Assembly: GCA_019135865.1 (NCBI GenBank)
Contig: JAGVVD010000052.1
Span: 201,011-265,010, forward strand
Direction: 5' to 3'
Source: Elusimicrobiota bacterium
GTDB taxonomy: Bacteria > Elusimicrobiota > Elusimicrobia > Elusimicrobiales > UBA9959
DNA length: 64,000 nt
Shown here: positions 1 to 8,425 of the stretch, in pieces
How the letters are laid out: each line of letters starts with the position of its first letter
Position numbering within the stretch: the stretch's first letter is position 1
Notes under the pieces: model-generated
What the model was told of the DNA's origin: nothing
Databases searched by the model: none
The model's input: only the letters and a program-made list of their open reading frames with translations
Position numbers and translations under genes: made by a program

Positions 1-283
1 CCTTTGTTTTGAAGAAGGTTCCGTCCTCTATCATGTCCTTGATGCGCTTGAGCTCCTGCACGACTATGCGGCCGGCGCCGATATTGAGGTGTCCGACCTC
101 GGAGGAGCCCATGTAGCCTTTGGGGAGGCCCACGGCTTCGCCGGCGGGTTCGAGGACGGTGTTGGGCCAGGTCTTGAGGTAGTGGCGCATGTTGGGGGTC
201 TTGGCATTGTCCACGGCATTGTACTTGTCGGGCTTGTACATGCCCCAGCCGTCCCTGATGATGAGGAGTACTTTCTTGGCCAT
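1..283 (-). CDS. gpmI: 2,3-bisphosphoglycerate-independent phosphoglycerate mutase, N-terminal part (runs off the window)
   Basis: Interconverts 3- and 2-phosphoglycerate in cytoplasmic glycolysis. Only about the first 94 residues are present; the rest lies beyond base 1. The translation opens MAKKVLLIIRDGWGMYKP, the metal-binding DGWG start of the alkaline-phosphatase-superfamily mutases. It continues to MGSSEVGHLNIGAGR, which contains the serine that is phosphorylated during catalysis. The ATG at 283 follows AAGGAT at a normal distance. Pyruvate kinase lies 10 kb away, so glycolysis genes are scattered. Family assignment is secure; the gene is partial only because the window ends. Confidence 0.93.
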   Translation of the reverse strand, partial: MAKKVLLIIRDGWGMYKPDKYNAVDNAKTPNMRHYLKTWPNTVLEPAGEAVGLPKGYMGSSEVGHLNIGAGRIVVQELKRIKDMIEDGTFFKTK

Positions 284-459
284 AGGAGATCCTTATTCTA
301 CCCGAAAGAGGTGTCCCGCCCCTATATTTTAGGATATATGGAGTCCCTTATATAGGGGTTCGTCTCTGGCTCCCCGCCGGCCCGCTTGGTCCTCTATATG
401 CTTCACCGCACCCCCGGCGGTTTTGTTTGATAGAATGGGTGGAGGGGGAGAGGAGAAAT

Positions 460-906
460 ATGCGGATATTCATGTCTTTGATGTCGGGGTTGATAGTTTT
501 CGCCGGGACCGGCGGCGTGCTTACCGCCTGGTTCGCGGCTCTTATTCTCACGCCGGGGTTGGCCGATGCCCCGGGTAGTTTCCTGGCGAAGAACTTCGGG
601 ATAGTGTATGTCGTGTCGATCTGTTTCTTTTCCTGGCTGACCTAGCTTTCCGCTCGGGGGGTTTTCCGGGCCTATGACTTGCGAGTGGCGGGCGGCGTAA
701 CCGTCGGCAATATCCTGGCCGCGCTGTTCGTCCTGCCTCTTGTTATCGCGGGGTACTTCTATTCCGCGTTGGAATCCGGCGGGGCCATTTTAGTCGTGGC
801 CGTATCCCTGGTGCCTGTGGCCGTCATTCTTATCGTTCTCGGAGTGGTCGTGCGTTTGATCGACCTGATGGCGCCGCGGCGGCCCGTAACGGACCCGGAG
901 CGCTAG
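460..906 (+). pseudogene. small multi-pass membrane protein interrupted by an in-frame TAG
   Basis: A strong Shine-Dalgarno (aggaga) precedes ATG 460. The frame encodes two hydrophobic segments up to FFSWLT, then TAG at 643-645. The same frame continues without another stop to TAG 904-906 and encodes two more hydrophobic segments (around VGNILAALFVLPLVIAGYFY and ILVVAVSLVPVAVILIVLGV) and an Arg/Pro-rich tail. The unshifted frame and four-helix topology suggest one protein of about 148 codons cut by a single nonsense change. Alternatives are two separate small proteins (the second from TTG 679), amber readthrough or a base-call error. No family was recognised. Confidence 0.5.
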
Positions 907-1077
907 CTTCGCCGCGCTCATGTGCCGCCGGGGGTAAAATCTTCGACGGTTTTTTATGGTGGTCAGAGGGGGGCGGAGATTCCGGCTCCAACCGCCCCAG
1001 CCGAGGGCCAGTTGTAAGGTCAGGGAGTCCAGCGCGCGCTCCACGCCGTGGAACTTTGATTAGGAGGGTATTTGGGG

Positions 1078-1083
1078 TATAAT
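1078..1083 (+). promoter_or_regulatory. -10 hexamer TATAAT for the acetate transporter
   Basis: A perfect TATAAT lies 32 nt before ATG 1116, leaving a short leader that contains AAGGAG at 1105-1110. No clear -35 hexamer is visible. This gene follows the conventional SD-led layout, unlike the leaderless genes elsewhere in the window. Confidence 0.5.
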
Positions 1084-1115
1084 TTCTGGCCATTTTGAAC
1101 TTCCAAGGAGAACGC

Positions 1116-1682
1116 ATGAACGAGAACGTAAGGACTATCGCCGACACCACCGCCAATCCCGCGCCGCTGGGCCTGCTTGGTTTCGGCATGACGACGGTGC
1201 TGCTGAACCTGCACAACGCGGGGCTTTTCGGCATGGACACGATGATAATGGGCATGGGCATCTTCATAGGCGGCCTGGCGCAGGTCATGGCCGGGGCGAT
1301 GGAGTGGAGGAAGAAGAACACCTTCGGGACCACGGCCTTCACGCTCTACGGTTTCTTCTGGCTGTCCCTGGTGGCGCTGCTGGCGCTGCCCAGGCTCGGC
1401 CTGGGGGAGGCGCCGTCGGCGGTCTCGATGGGCTGGTACCTTTCCGTCTGGGGCCTTTTCACGGCCTGCATGTTCGTCGGCACGCTGCGCCTGAACCGCG
1501 CGCTGCAGGTGGTGTTCCTGTCGCTGGCCGTGCTGTTCTTCCTGCTGGCCTACGCGGACTTCACCGTCGGCTCCAAGACGCTGGCCGGCTGGGAGGGAGT
1601 GTTCTGCGGCCTGTCCGCCGTCTATGCCGCGATAGCGCAGGTGCTCAACGAGGTGTACGGCCGGCCCGTGCTGCCGCTGTAA
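1116..1682 (+). CDS. satP: acetate/succinate uptake transporter, GPR1/FUN34/YaaH (SatP) family
   Basis: Inner-membrane carrier of 188 residues, the usual bacterial length, with six hydrophobic segments. The family signature follows a short polar N-terminus as [14 protein letters not shown]. The first helix carries the NLHNAG stretch typical of YaaH-like carriers, which move acetate or succinate with protons. ATG 1116 was chosen because AAGGAG ends 5 nt before it; the TTG at 1095 has no such site. It is a single-gene unit with its own -10 and a downstream terminator. The family is clear; the exact substrate is inferred. Confidence 0.88.
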   Translation: MNENVRTIADTTANPAPLGLLGFGMTTVLLNLHNAGLFGMDTMIMGMGIFIGGLAQVMAGAMEWRKKNTFGTTAFTLYGFFWLSLVALLALPRLGLGEAPSAVSMGWYLSVWGLFTACMFVGTLRLNRALQVVFLSLAVLFFLLAYADFTVGSKTLAGWEGVFCGLSAVYAAIAQVLNEVYGRPVLPL

Positions 1683-1700
1683 AGCGTCCGCCGGTACATG

Positions 1701-1734
1701 AAGCCGCCGGGGAAGTTCCCCGGCGGCTTTTTTT
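1701..1734 (+). terminator. intrinsic terminator after the acetate transporter
   Basis: A GC-rich stem (aagccgccggggaa / ttccccggcggctt) with a minimal loop is followed by a run of T, 18 nt after the stop codon. Confidence 0.9.
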
Positions 1735-1791
1735 CCGCCCGGCGGCGCGCTCTGTATCCTCCCGGGGTTTTGTTTTGTAGAATCGTGCCTT

Positions 1792-3018
1792 ATGCGGTTT
1801 TTCCCGCTCCTGCTGATATCGCTGACGCTCCGGCCGGCGCCCGGGCCGGCCCTCGCCGCGGAAGTCCCCGCGGCGGGTCCGCCGTTCACGGTCTGCTACC
1901 GGGCCACGTCCCGGATGTGGGGCCCGGAAGGAAAAGACCCGGCGCCGACCTCGCCGGAGATGCTGGCGCGCCTGCGCGCCGCTTTCCGGCTCTGGGAGGA
2001 GGCCTCGGGCGGCGCGCTCGCGCTTACCGACGCCGGGCTCTCCGCTCCCTCCTACGCCGGCACGGGGAAGATCCCCTACGACGGCTGCGTCCACGCCGTG
2101 CTCTACGGCAGGAGGAACTTTCACGGCGAGCTGGCCCACGGGAGTTTCAACGGGGAGATCCCCGGCGGCTATAAGCGCGGCTATTTCTTCGTTTCCGCCT
2201 CCCCCGGGGCCTCTTCCCTGGAGGTGCTCGCTCACGAGATCGGTCATACGCTCGGACTGCCCCATTCCGCCTCGCCGGCCTCCATCATGTACAGCGGCCC
2301 GCGGCGGGGCGGCGCCGCCCTCTCGGAGCAGGACCGCGCCGACCTGCGCGCGCGCTGGGCTCCCGGCGCGGAACCGCCCTATGTCCTCTCCGGCAAGTTA
2401 AGCACGGGGCACGAACACCCGGTGGCCTTCGTTCTCGCGGTGAACGCGCGCAACGGCAGGACTTTCTCGGCCAGGTCCGACCATATGGGGAACTTCTCCA
2501 TAGCCGTGCCGGAACCCGGCGAGTACCGGCTGGCCGCCAAGGCGGCGGAGGTCTCGTCCGACCTGCTGCCCAAGGCGCGCTCCGGGATAGGGCCGGGCTG
2601 GTACGTCTCCGACGGCGTGAGCGAAGCGGGTCCGGAGCGGGCGGCCCTTTTCCGCTTCCCTTCCGGGGCGAAGACCGACGGGATAGGGTTTCGCGCGGTG
2701 GACAACGGGCCTCCTTTCAGGCTTAACCGGGCCGAGACGGAAAAGGGCGCGGCTCTCGCCGCGCTGCGTCCCGGCGGCGAGGCCGTGCTGACCTTTCCCG
2801 AAGCCGGTACCGCGCTGGTTTCCGTGGAGGCGCACGGCAGCGAACCGGACTATTCTTTCAGCCGCCTGCCGGCGGCGTCCCCCGGCGGGTTCCCGCGCTT
2901 CCTGCTCAAAATAGCCGCTTCCGCCGAGCCCGGCGAGCGTTTGGTCGTCGCGCGCGGCCGCGGCGGCCGCGGGGTGATAGGCCTGGTCGGGATAAACATA
3001 GTGAGGGAGGAAAAATGA
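1792..3018 (+). CDS. secreted matrixin-like zinc metalloprotease (M10)
   Basis: 408 residues with an N-terminal signal-like segment (about 1-22). The catalytic motif is HEIGHTLGLPH at 148-158 (zinc ligands H148, H152, H158; E149 the base), followed by the Met-turn SIMYSG (M166). This is a metzincin of the matrixin type without the propeptide cysteine switch of animal MMPs. From about 196 there is a beta-sandwich region (PYVLSGKLSTGHEHPVAF...) resembling carboxypeptidase-regulatory-like domains. TAGAAT lies 8 nt before ATG 1792 and there is no Shine-Dalgarno, so the message is probably leaderless. It overlaps the next gene by 4 nt (ATGA), indicating co-translation. Confidence 0.85.
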   Translation: MRFFPLLLISLTLRPAPGPALAAEVPAAGPPFTVCYRATSRMWGPEGKDPAPTSPEMLARLRAAFRLWEEASGGALALTDAGLSAPSYAGTGKIPYDGCVHAVLYGRRNFHGELAHGSFNGEIPGGYKRGYFFVSASPGASSLEVLAHEIGHTLGLPHSASPASIMYSGPRRGGAALSEQDRADLRARWAPGAEPPYVLSGKLSTGHEHPVAFVLAVNARNGRTFSARSDHMGNFSIAVPEPGEYRLAAKAAEVSSDLLPKARSGIGPGWYVSDGVSEAGPERAALFRFPSGAKTDGIGFRAVDNGPPFRLNRAETEKGAALAALRPGGEAVLTFPEAGTALVSVEAHGSEPDYSFSRLPAASPGGFPRFLLKIAASAEPGERLVVARGRGGRGVIGLVGINIVREEK

Positions 3019-3755
3019 GGACTCTTTTCCTGGCGGCGTTCTGGCTGTCCGCGCCGTGCGCGGCCGCGGCGCAGGAACCGCCGTTCATGAAATTCTCTTT
3101 CGATTCTGGCTTCGACGACGAGGGGCCGTACCGGTCGAAAGCGGAGCGCCACGGCGACGGCGTGAAGCTGGTCCCCGGCTACAGCGGGCAGGCGCTTTAT
3201 GTGGACGGCACGGAGGACTGGCTGGACTTCCACTACAGCACTTCGGTCTCTTTTTCCCGGGGGTATACGCTGGAGCTGCGCTTCAGGCGGGCGGACTGGA
3301 CCAATCCTTACAAGGGCGGCTCCGGCTGGCAGACCATAGCGGCCCTCGGGATCAACGGATCATTGTCCATAACGGCGCCGGGCTGCCCGCTGCACAAGCC
3401 CTGGGCGCTGGAAGGCTCGGCCCTGTACTACCCGCCGGGCGCCGAGGACAGCGACATTTCCCGGGTCCTTTCCCGGCCCGGCGGCATAACCCCGGGGAAG
3501 TGGAGGCACGCCGCGCTGGTCTACGACGCCGCGGCCGAGGAGCTTTCCCTCTACCTCGACGGGGAGCTGGCGGACCGGGCCGCGGACGTACTTCCGCCGC
3601 GGTTCTCGCTGCGGCAGTTCCGCCTGGGCACCTGGCACAAGAGGAACCAGGCCTTCCGCGGCGAGATAGACGAGGTCGCCGTATACAATTATCCCAGGCC
3701 GCCGGCCGCCGTGAAAAAGGCGGACCGGCCTGGATCCGGTAGCGGCGATCAGTAG
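3015..3755 (+). CDS. secreted LamG/concanavalin-A-like lectin-domain protein
   Basis: 246 residues with a signal peptide ending near AAAAQ. The rest is a single LamG-like jelly roll: FSFDSGFDDEG..., a GQALYVDGTEDWLDF strand and the characteristic later segment GKWRHAALVYDAAAEELSLYLDGELA. It ends RGEIDEVAVYNYP, the usual closing strand of LamG_3 domains. Such domains bind glycans or proteins outside the cell. ATGA overlap with the matrixin gene suggests the two exported proteins are made together. The last 7 bp overlap the convergent papain-like gene. Ligand unknown. Confidence 0.8.
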   Translation: MRTLFLAAFWLSAPCAAAAQEPPFMKFSFDSGFDDEGPYRSKAERHGDGVKLVPGYSGQALYVDGTEDWLDFHYSTSVSFSRGYTLELRFRRADWTNPYKGGSGWQTIAALGINGSLSITAPGCPLHKPWALEGSALYYPPGAEDSDISRVLSRPGGITPGKWRHAALVYDAAAEELSLYLDGELADRAADVLPPRFSLRQFRLGTWHKRNQAFRGEIDEVAVYNYPRPPAAVKKADRPGSGSGDQ

Positions 3756-4648
3756 TAGGCGACGGTGGTGAGGCCGAAGATGACGCGGGAGTGCATCTCG
3801 GAATAGTCTATGCGGAAGAAGCCGTCCTCTCCCCAGCCGGTTCCCCAGCTGTTCTTGACGATGAAGTATTCCTCGGCGTCGTTGTAGCCCACCAGCAGGA
3901 CGGCGTGGGCGCCCACGCGCTTGCCGCCGACGCGGGAATAGATCCCGCCCTTGTAGTGCAGGAGATCCTCGTAGACCATCATCGAAGTGGGCAGCGGGCC
4001 GTAATGGGCCAGCGCGGCCTTTATCTTGTTCACGGTCGGGAGCACCATGCCCCAGCCGCCGATCTTATGCGCGCCGCGCTCCCAGCCGGAGGCGGCGTTG
4101 GAGCAGGAGCCGTTCGCCTCGGCGTAGGGGTAGGCCGACTCCGCGGGGAGGCCTTTGCGCACCAGGAAGAGGGGGAAGAGTACCCCGCCCTTGCAGCTGC
4201 CCACGCTGCTGCAGGAGACATAGACCTGTTCGGAAAGATCGATGGCCGCGCCCGGCTCGCCGCGCTTGCGCATGACATAGGATTCCAGCGCGCCGGTCAT
4301 GGCGAAGGACCAGCAGGAGCCGCAGCCGCCCTGCTGTTTCGGGGCGGTGACGAAATCGCCGCCGTTGTCGCGCCAGTCGAGGGACGCGCGCAGGCGCGTC
4401 TCGGGCGGCTCCGGGGCCAGGGGCCCGGAAGGCGGATTGTCGTCGAGCCCCGTCAGCGAGGCCCACTGGTCCTCGGTGAGATGGGAGACGGAGGTTTCGC
4501 CGGCGGTCCACCGGGCGGAGCGCGACTCGAGCGTTTTCCGCAGTTCGGCTATTTTGGCCCCGGTTTCAGGGGACGGTTCGGCCGCGGCCGGGCCGGCCAG
4601 CAGGCAGGCGAGCGCGGTCATCGCTATTCCGGCGGAACGTATCGTCAT
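3749..4648 (-). CDS. secreted papain-like cysteine protease (C1A)
   Basis: 299 residues with a signal peptide (about 1-23). After a short pro-region the mature domain starts near LRASLDWRDNGG. All catalytic elements are present: oxyanion Q106 and nucleophile C112 in QQGGCGSCWSF, H248 in GAHAVLLVGY, and N266 in KNSWGTGWGEDGFFRI. Paired cysteines (SCSSVGSCKGG) match papain disulfides. The pro-region is much shorter than in plant or animal cathepsins. It is convergent with the LamG gene, in a neighbourhood rich in exported hydrolases (M10, C1, S1, M16), consistent with protein degradation outside the cytoplasm. Confidence 0.92.
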   Translation of the reverse strand: MTIRSAGIAMTALACLLAGPAAAEPSPETGAKIAELRKTLESRSARWTAGETSVSHLTEDQWASLTGLDDNPPSGPLAPEPPETRLRASLDWRDNGGDFVTAPKQQGGCGSCWSFAMTGALESYVMRKRGEPGAAIDLSEQVYVSCSSVGSCKGGVLFPLFLVRKGLPAESAYPYAEANGSCSNAASGWERGAHKIGGWGMVLPTVNKIKAALAHYGPLPTSMMVYEDLLHYKGGIYSRVGGKRVGAHAVLLVGYNDAEEYFIVKNSWGTGWGEDGFFRIDYSEMHSRVIFGLTTVAYY

Positions 4649-4749
4649 ATGTATAGGTTAGCTTCACCGCGGCCGGGCTTCAAGGCCATAAGGCCCAGGC
4701 CGCGCCGGACCGTGAGGGTATGGGGGGCGACGCGCCGCCGGGGCCCGGT

Positions 4750-5358
4750 TCAGACTATCTTTATGTCCATGCTGTAGAGCAGGGACATGGCCTCGGGCAG
4801 GGAGAACTTCGTCCCTTTGAGCCTGTTGGACGAGGGGTTTATCGCGTAGTTGCGGGCCGCGGAGAGGTCGGCCCCGGAGAGGTCGGTGTCGTTGAAGAGC
4901 GCGCCGGCCAGGTCCGTGCCGGAGAGATCGGCGCCTTTGAGGTCCGCCTCCCGGAGATCGGCCTCTTTCGCCAGGCAGTTCCTGATGACCGCGCCCGCCA
5001 GCGGCAGCCCCATGAAAACGCAGTCGGTCAGCACGCAGTCCAGGAAGGCCGGCGGGCCGGAGATGTTTATCTTCGGCCAGGCGGCCTCGGTCCAGTTGCA
5101 GCCGGCGAGCTTGCAGCTTTTGAAGGCCGCGCCCTGGAACGAAGTGGCGGGCATTTTCAGCAGGCTGAGATTGCAGCTCTCGAAGCGGCAGTCGCGGAAC
5201 TTGCAGAAGCGCAGGACCGCCCCCGTGAGATCGCAGTTGCGGAAAGAGCAGGCGACGAAGGTCCTCGACTCGATACGGGCGCCCTTGAGGTCCAGGCCCT
5301 CGAAGGCGCGGTCCGCGTATTCTTTCTCCCCGTCGTCGGGGAATCCTTTCCGGGTCAT
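4750..5358 (-). CDS. pentapeptide-repeat protein
   Basis: About 202 residues built of A(D/N)LXX repeats (ADLREADLKGADLSGTDLAGAL, CNLSLLKM, CKLAGCNW), which fold as a right-handed quadrilateral beta-helix. Many repeats carry Cys at the second position. There is no signal peptide, so it is probably cytoplasmic; some family members mimic DNA and bind gyrase, but nothing here shows that. ATG 5364 and ATG 5358 are both in frame. 5358 is preferred because TAGAAT on this strand (5370-5365) lies exactly 6 nt upstream, the leaderless spacing recurring in this window. Divergent from the small membrane gene at 5401. Confidence 0.82.
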   Translation of the reverse strand: MTRKGFPDDGEKEYADRAFEGLDLKGARIESRTFVACSFRNCDLTGAVLRFCKFRDCRFESCNLSLLKMPATSFQGAAFKSCKLAGCNWTEAAWPKINISGPPAFLDCVLTDCVFMGLPLAGAVIRNCLAKEADLREADLKGADLSGTDLAGALFNDTDLSGADLSAARNYAINPSSNRLKGTKFSLPEAMSLLYSMDIKIV

Positions 5359-5388
5359 ACGCATATTCTAACAATTGACGGGGTTTTG

Positions 5389-5394
5389 TAGAAT
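5389..5394 (+). promoter_or_regulatory. TTTTG-TAGAAT leaderless promoter
   Basis: TTTTGTAGAAT ends 6 nt before ATG 5401 and no ribosome-binding site lies between. The divergent gene has TAGAAT at the same 6-nt spacing, so this small intergenic region holds two back-to-back leaderless promoters. Confidence 0.6.
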
Positions 5395-5400
5395 TTCCCC

Positions 5401-5622
5401 ATGCCCGCTTTCCTGCTCTGGCTGATACTGCTGGTGCTGTGCTGGCCGCTGGCGCTGGCGGCGCTGCTGCTCTATCCCCTTGTCTGGCTCGTCCTGCTGC
5501 CCTTCCGGCTCCTGGGGATAGCCGTGGGAGGAGCGCTCTCGCTGCTCTGGGCGGTGGTGACGCTGCCGGCGAACGTACTGCGCCGCCTTTCGCGCGGCCC
5601 GCTCAGAAATCCCGTATCTTAG
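5401..5622 (+). CDS. small two-helix membrane protein
   Basis: 73 residues, almost entirely hydrophobic: two long Leu/Ala/Trp-rich segments (about 3-32 and 36-58) and a basic tail (NVLRRLSRGPLRNPVS). Family not recognised; no catalytic residues are evident. The promoter with 6-nt spacing and lack of SD support transcription and the start at 5401. Its last 20 bp overlap the end of the convergent regulator gene. Confidence 0.6.
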   Translation: MPAFLLWLILLVLCWPLALAALLLYPLVWLVLLPFRLLGIAVGGALSLLWAVVTLPANVLRRLSRGPLRNPVS

Positions 5623-6454
5623 TGACCCGCCCGCCTATGAAGAAGAGGGCGGAGTCGGCGCTTTTCTCCGTGACGGCGTAGGTCTGCGCCGTGGAGATGT
5701 TGAGCCCCATCACGGGCAGGAAATCCCGGAAAGCGCCCGCGTCGGCCCGGATTATCCCGCTGCGCAGCCAGACGGGCCGGCCGGAACGCTCCAGGCGGTC
5801 CTCCAGTTCGTCCATCCTGCGGTGCATGTCGCGGGGCAGGGTGGCCAGGTGCGGGAACTCTATCATCATGCCCGCGAAAGGGCAGCGGAACACGCCTTTG
5901 CGCGTTTCCCTGACCACCTTTTCCCGCTTCAGCGCGGCCAGCGCTTTCGCCGCCCGCGCCTCCGGCATTTTCAGCGCGCCGGCCAGCTCGCGGACCTTCC
6001 AGGCGCCGGTGTCGTTGGACAGGGCCACATAGCAGAGGTAGGTGTCGTCGTCCGCGGTTATGACCCTGGTCTGCCCGGCGTTGAGGTAGTACTTGCGCGA
6101 GTCCAGGGCCTTCTTGGCGGCCTTGTGCATGGGGGAGACGCCGATGACGTCCTTCCTGGGCGCCAGCAGAGGGGAGATCAGTTCCTCGAAAGGTTCGTCG
6201 CCGGCCATGGTCCTCAGCCAGGCCAGCACCAGTCCGGCGGCTTCCGAGCTCCTGTGCACCAGCCGCAGCGGGTAGAGCAGCAGCCGCAGGCGCGAGAACA
6301 CCGGCAGCAGTTTCCCCTGTTCCATGTGCAGGTAATTGCGGTAGGAGATCTTGAGAGCGGGCGCGCCGCCGTTGTCGTGGAAGAAGGAGTAGGCGGTCCC
6401 GAAGCCGGCCTCTTTTCTGAGCTTGACCAAAGTCTGGGAGAAGGGGGTAGCCAT
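5603..6454 (-). CDS. putative DNA-binding regulator, helix-turn-helix plus winged-helix type
   Basis: 283 residues. The N-terminus (FSQTLVKLRKEAGFGTAYSFFHDNGG...ISYRNYLHMEQGKLLP) looks like a variant XRE helix-turn-helix with a long insertion. The middle (GAWKVRELAGALKMPEARAAKALAALKREKVVRETRKGVF) reads as a winged helix. The arrangement recalls TIGR02147/DUF4423-type proteins, but I cannot confirm membership. ATG 6454 was chosen because AGAGGTG precedes it and TAGAAT lies further upstream; the open frame beyond it is not convincing. Targets unknown. Confidence 0.6.
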   Translation of the reverse strand: MATPFSQTLVKLRKEAGFGTAYSFFHDNGGAPALKISYRNYLHMEQGKLLPVFSRLRLLLYPLRLVHRSSEAAGLVLAWLRTMAGDEPFEELISPLLAPRKDVIGVSPMHKAAKKALDSRKYYLNAGQTRVITADDDTYLCYVALSNDTGAWKVRELAGALKMPEARAAKALAALKREKVVRETRKGVFRCPFAGMMIEFPHLATLPRDMHRRMDELEDRLERSGRPVWLRSGIIRADAGAFRDFLPVMGLNISTAQTYAVTEKSADSALFFIGGRVTKIRDF

Positions 6455-6462
6455 AGAGCACC

Positions 6463-6484
6463 TCTTGTGGTGATATTCTACAAG
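6463..6484. promoter_or_regulatory. inverted repeat upstream of the putative regulator
   Basis: CTTGT...ACAAG arms flank the regulator's TAGAAT -10 hexamer in the leader region. It would suit an auto-operator, but the arms are only 5 bp and could be chance. Confidence 0.25.
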
Positions 6485-6698
6485 TAGGGCCGTTGCGAAA
6501 CAAGCGCGGTGACGCCGGACGTCACCAATTCCGCGCCGCGGGGAATGCGCGGCGTCGTGGGCCGGGCGGGAAAAACGCGTAGGCTGAAAAACGACGGCGC
6601 CGGGGCCCGCCGCCTCATGCGGCGGCCTCCGGAGGCGGCTAGAATATCTCCATAACCGCGGCGGGGCCGCGGAGCTGGAAAGTTCAAGGAGGATCAGA

Positions 6699-7607
6699 AT
6701 GGGCATGGTAAAGTCTTGTATGGCGGTGCTGGCGGGCCTGGCGTTCGCCGGTCCCGCGAGCGGAGAGGGTTTCGAAGCGCGGATAGCCTCGGTCTCGGCC
6801 GAACTGTCGGCCGCCGCGGCGGCGCCGGAGACGAAGGACCTCAACCAGAGGGAACTGCTGGACCTCATGAGGGACCCCGACCCGGCGGTCAGGAAGGCCG
6901 CGCTCAGGAGCGCGCGCTACATGATAAGTTCGCGGACCCTGCAGGAGCGGGCTATCTGGATGCTCAACGACGGCGGCGAGCCGGAGGACGTGCGGGTGGA
7001 GGCCGCCAGGGCCCTTTCCTACGCTTCGCAGGACGGCCGGATCCAGAACGCGCTGATGGACGCGTCGTTCCGGGACGGTACTCCCGCGGCGGTGCGCGCC
7101 ATGTCGCTCAAGGCGCTCTGGTTCGCGGCCGGAAGTTCGCGGGAACCCCGCGAGTTCCTCATGGCCATGGTGCGGCGCGCGGAGGAGCCCGCGCTCAGGA
7201 ACGCGGCGGTCTGGGGCCTTTTCGACGCCGCGCGCAACCGCGAGGCGCGGGAGTTCCTGACGGACCTGCTGGACGTTCCCGGCGAGCCCGCCTTCCGCCT
7301 GGAATGCGTGAAGAGCCTCTACAACGGCGCGCAGGACCGGCGCGCGCAGGAGGCCCTGTTCCGCGTGATAAACGACGTTAAGGAAACCGCGGAGGTCCGC
7401 GAGGCCGCCATGCTGGCGCTTTCCGGCGCCAACGGCGATCCGCGGGTGCGCCGCTTCCTGGCCGACGCCGCGGCCGACAGCGCGGAGACTTTCCTTAAAG
7501 TGGCCGCTATAGAGGCGCAGTCGCCGAACCCGGCGAAGATGCGCAAGTTCTTCCACCTCGGGTTCAGGCCGGTGTACGGGGGTTTCGTCAGCCCGCTCGA
7601 GGATTGA
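6699..7607 (+). CDS. exported HEAT-repeat protein
   Basis: 302 residues with a signal peptide (about 1-22, ending GPASG). The body is alpha-helical repeats of roughly 35-40 residues: DPDPAVRKAALRSARYM, PEDVRVEAARALSYAS, EPALRNAAVWGLFDAA, TAEVREAAMLALSGA. These match the HEAT/PBS-lyase pattern and form a protein-binding solenoid, probably periplasmic. AAGGAGG sits 7 nt before ATG 6699. Monocistronic, with a hairpin after the stop. Partner unknown. Confidence 0.78.
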   Translation: MGMVKSCMAVLAGLAFAGPASGEGFEARIASVSAELSAAAAAPETKDLNQRELLDLMRDPDPAVRKAALRSARYMISSRTLQERAIWMLNDGGEPEDVRVEAARALSYASQDGRIQNALMDASFRDGTPAAVRAMSLKALWFAAGSSREPREFLMAMVRRAEEPALRNAAVWGLFDAARNREAREFLTDLLDVPGEPAFRLECVKSLYNGAQDRRAQEALFRVINDVKETAEVREAAMLALSGANGDPRVRRFLADAAADSAETFLKVAAIEAQSPNPAKMRKFFHLGFRPVYGGFVSPLED

Positions 7608-7628
7608 GCGCGGCAAACCGGTCCTGCC

Positions 7629-7665
7629 GGCCGCCGGGGGAGCGCTCCCCGGCGGCCGCGCTTTT
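7629..7665 (+). terminator. hairpin after the HEAT-repeat gene
   Basis: A long GC stem (gccggccgccgggg / ccccggcggccgc) is followed by only four T. Probably a terminator, though the T tract is weak. Confidence 0.55.
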
Positions 7666-7716
7666 GCGGGTCCGGCGGGATTTATTGTTAAATCCGGTGT
7701 AGGTCAGGGAGGCTGA

Positions 7717-8243
7717 ATGAAGATATCCGTCTGCGCGGTGCTGCTGTCGATGTTCTTCTGTCCGCCGGCGTGCCGGGCCGGCGACGGTCCGTCCGCCGCG
7801 GCGGCGCCCCGCACGGGTATGGTGCTGATACCGCCGGGCTCTTCTCCTTCGGGGACGACGCCTCGCAACTCGGCGACTACGCCTGGTTCTGGGGCAATTC
7901 CGGCAAGACGATACATCCGGTCGGTCTCAAGAACCCCAACGCTTACGGGCTCTACGACATGCACGGCAACGTGCTCGAGTGGACCGCGGACTGGTACGAC
8001 GCCGGCTATTACGCTTCCGCCCCCGCCGCCGACCCGCCCGGTCCCGCCTCGGGAAAGGAGAAGTCCGTCCGCGGCGGCTCGGCCTTCGTCAGCGCGGACC
8101 TCTGCCGTTCTTCCGCGCGTATGAAGAGCGAGCCCTCCAACCGCTACAGCGTCAGGGGCTTCCGCTGCGCGGTCCCCTTCCGGTCCGCCGGGGGAGGGCT
8201 GCTTGATGACGGCGGGTTCAGGGAAGAGGCCGGGGAGATATAG
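7717..8243 (+). pseudogene. formylglycine-generating-enzyme (SUMF1/FGE) domain remnant with internal deletion and frameshift
   Basis: The gene starts with a good SD (agggagg) and a signal peptide, then GMVLIPPGS, the usual opening of an FGE-sulfatase domain. At about 7838-7842 the frame jumps directly to LFSFGDDASQLGDYAWFWGNSG, a segment that normally lies well over 100 residues later. It continues with the conserved YGLYDMHGNVLEWTADWY, SVRGGSAF and YSVRGFRCA blocks to TAG 8243. The central part of the domain is missing and the two halves are in different frames, so no full enzyme can be made. It could also reflect a mis-assembly. Confidence 0.8.
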
Positions 8244-8372
8244 CCGCCGACCTGATCCGCTATATTTCCTGCCGATATACCGGGTCCCGCCGCGCTCTGG
8301 TACGCGGTGAACCGCCGCGGCCTTTACCACCGGGCGGTCAAGGCCTTCGAACTGGTCCCTTGACCCGGTTTA

Positions 8373-8416
8373 AAAAAGAGGACGGCGGGCCGCGAAGCCC
8401 GCCGTTCTCTTTTTAG
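8373..8416. terminator. bidirectional terminator downstream of glnA
   Basis: A stem (gaggacggcggg-ccgcgaag-cccgccgttctc) is flanked by A6 on the left and T5 on the right, so it can end transcripts on both strands. It lies 9 nt beyond the glnA stop. Confidence 0.85.
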
Positions 8417-8425
8417 CGTCGGGCG

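Noticed and set aside
1020-1889. Long open frame on the minus strand opposite the acetate transporter
   Set aside because: High-GC shadow frame: Arg/Gly/Pro-rich, no SD, no motif, and the plus-strand gene is a clear family member.
8276-8364. Short open stretch after the FGE remnant reading like a protein end (ALWYAVNRRGLYHRAVKAFELVP then stop)
   Set aside because: No start codon or SD and too short to assign; it may be the tail of another decayed gene, but I cannot support it as a feature.
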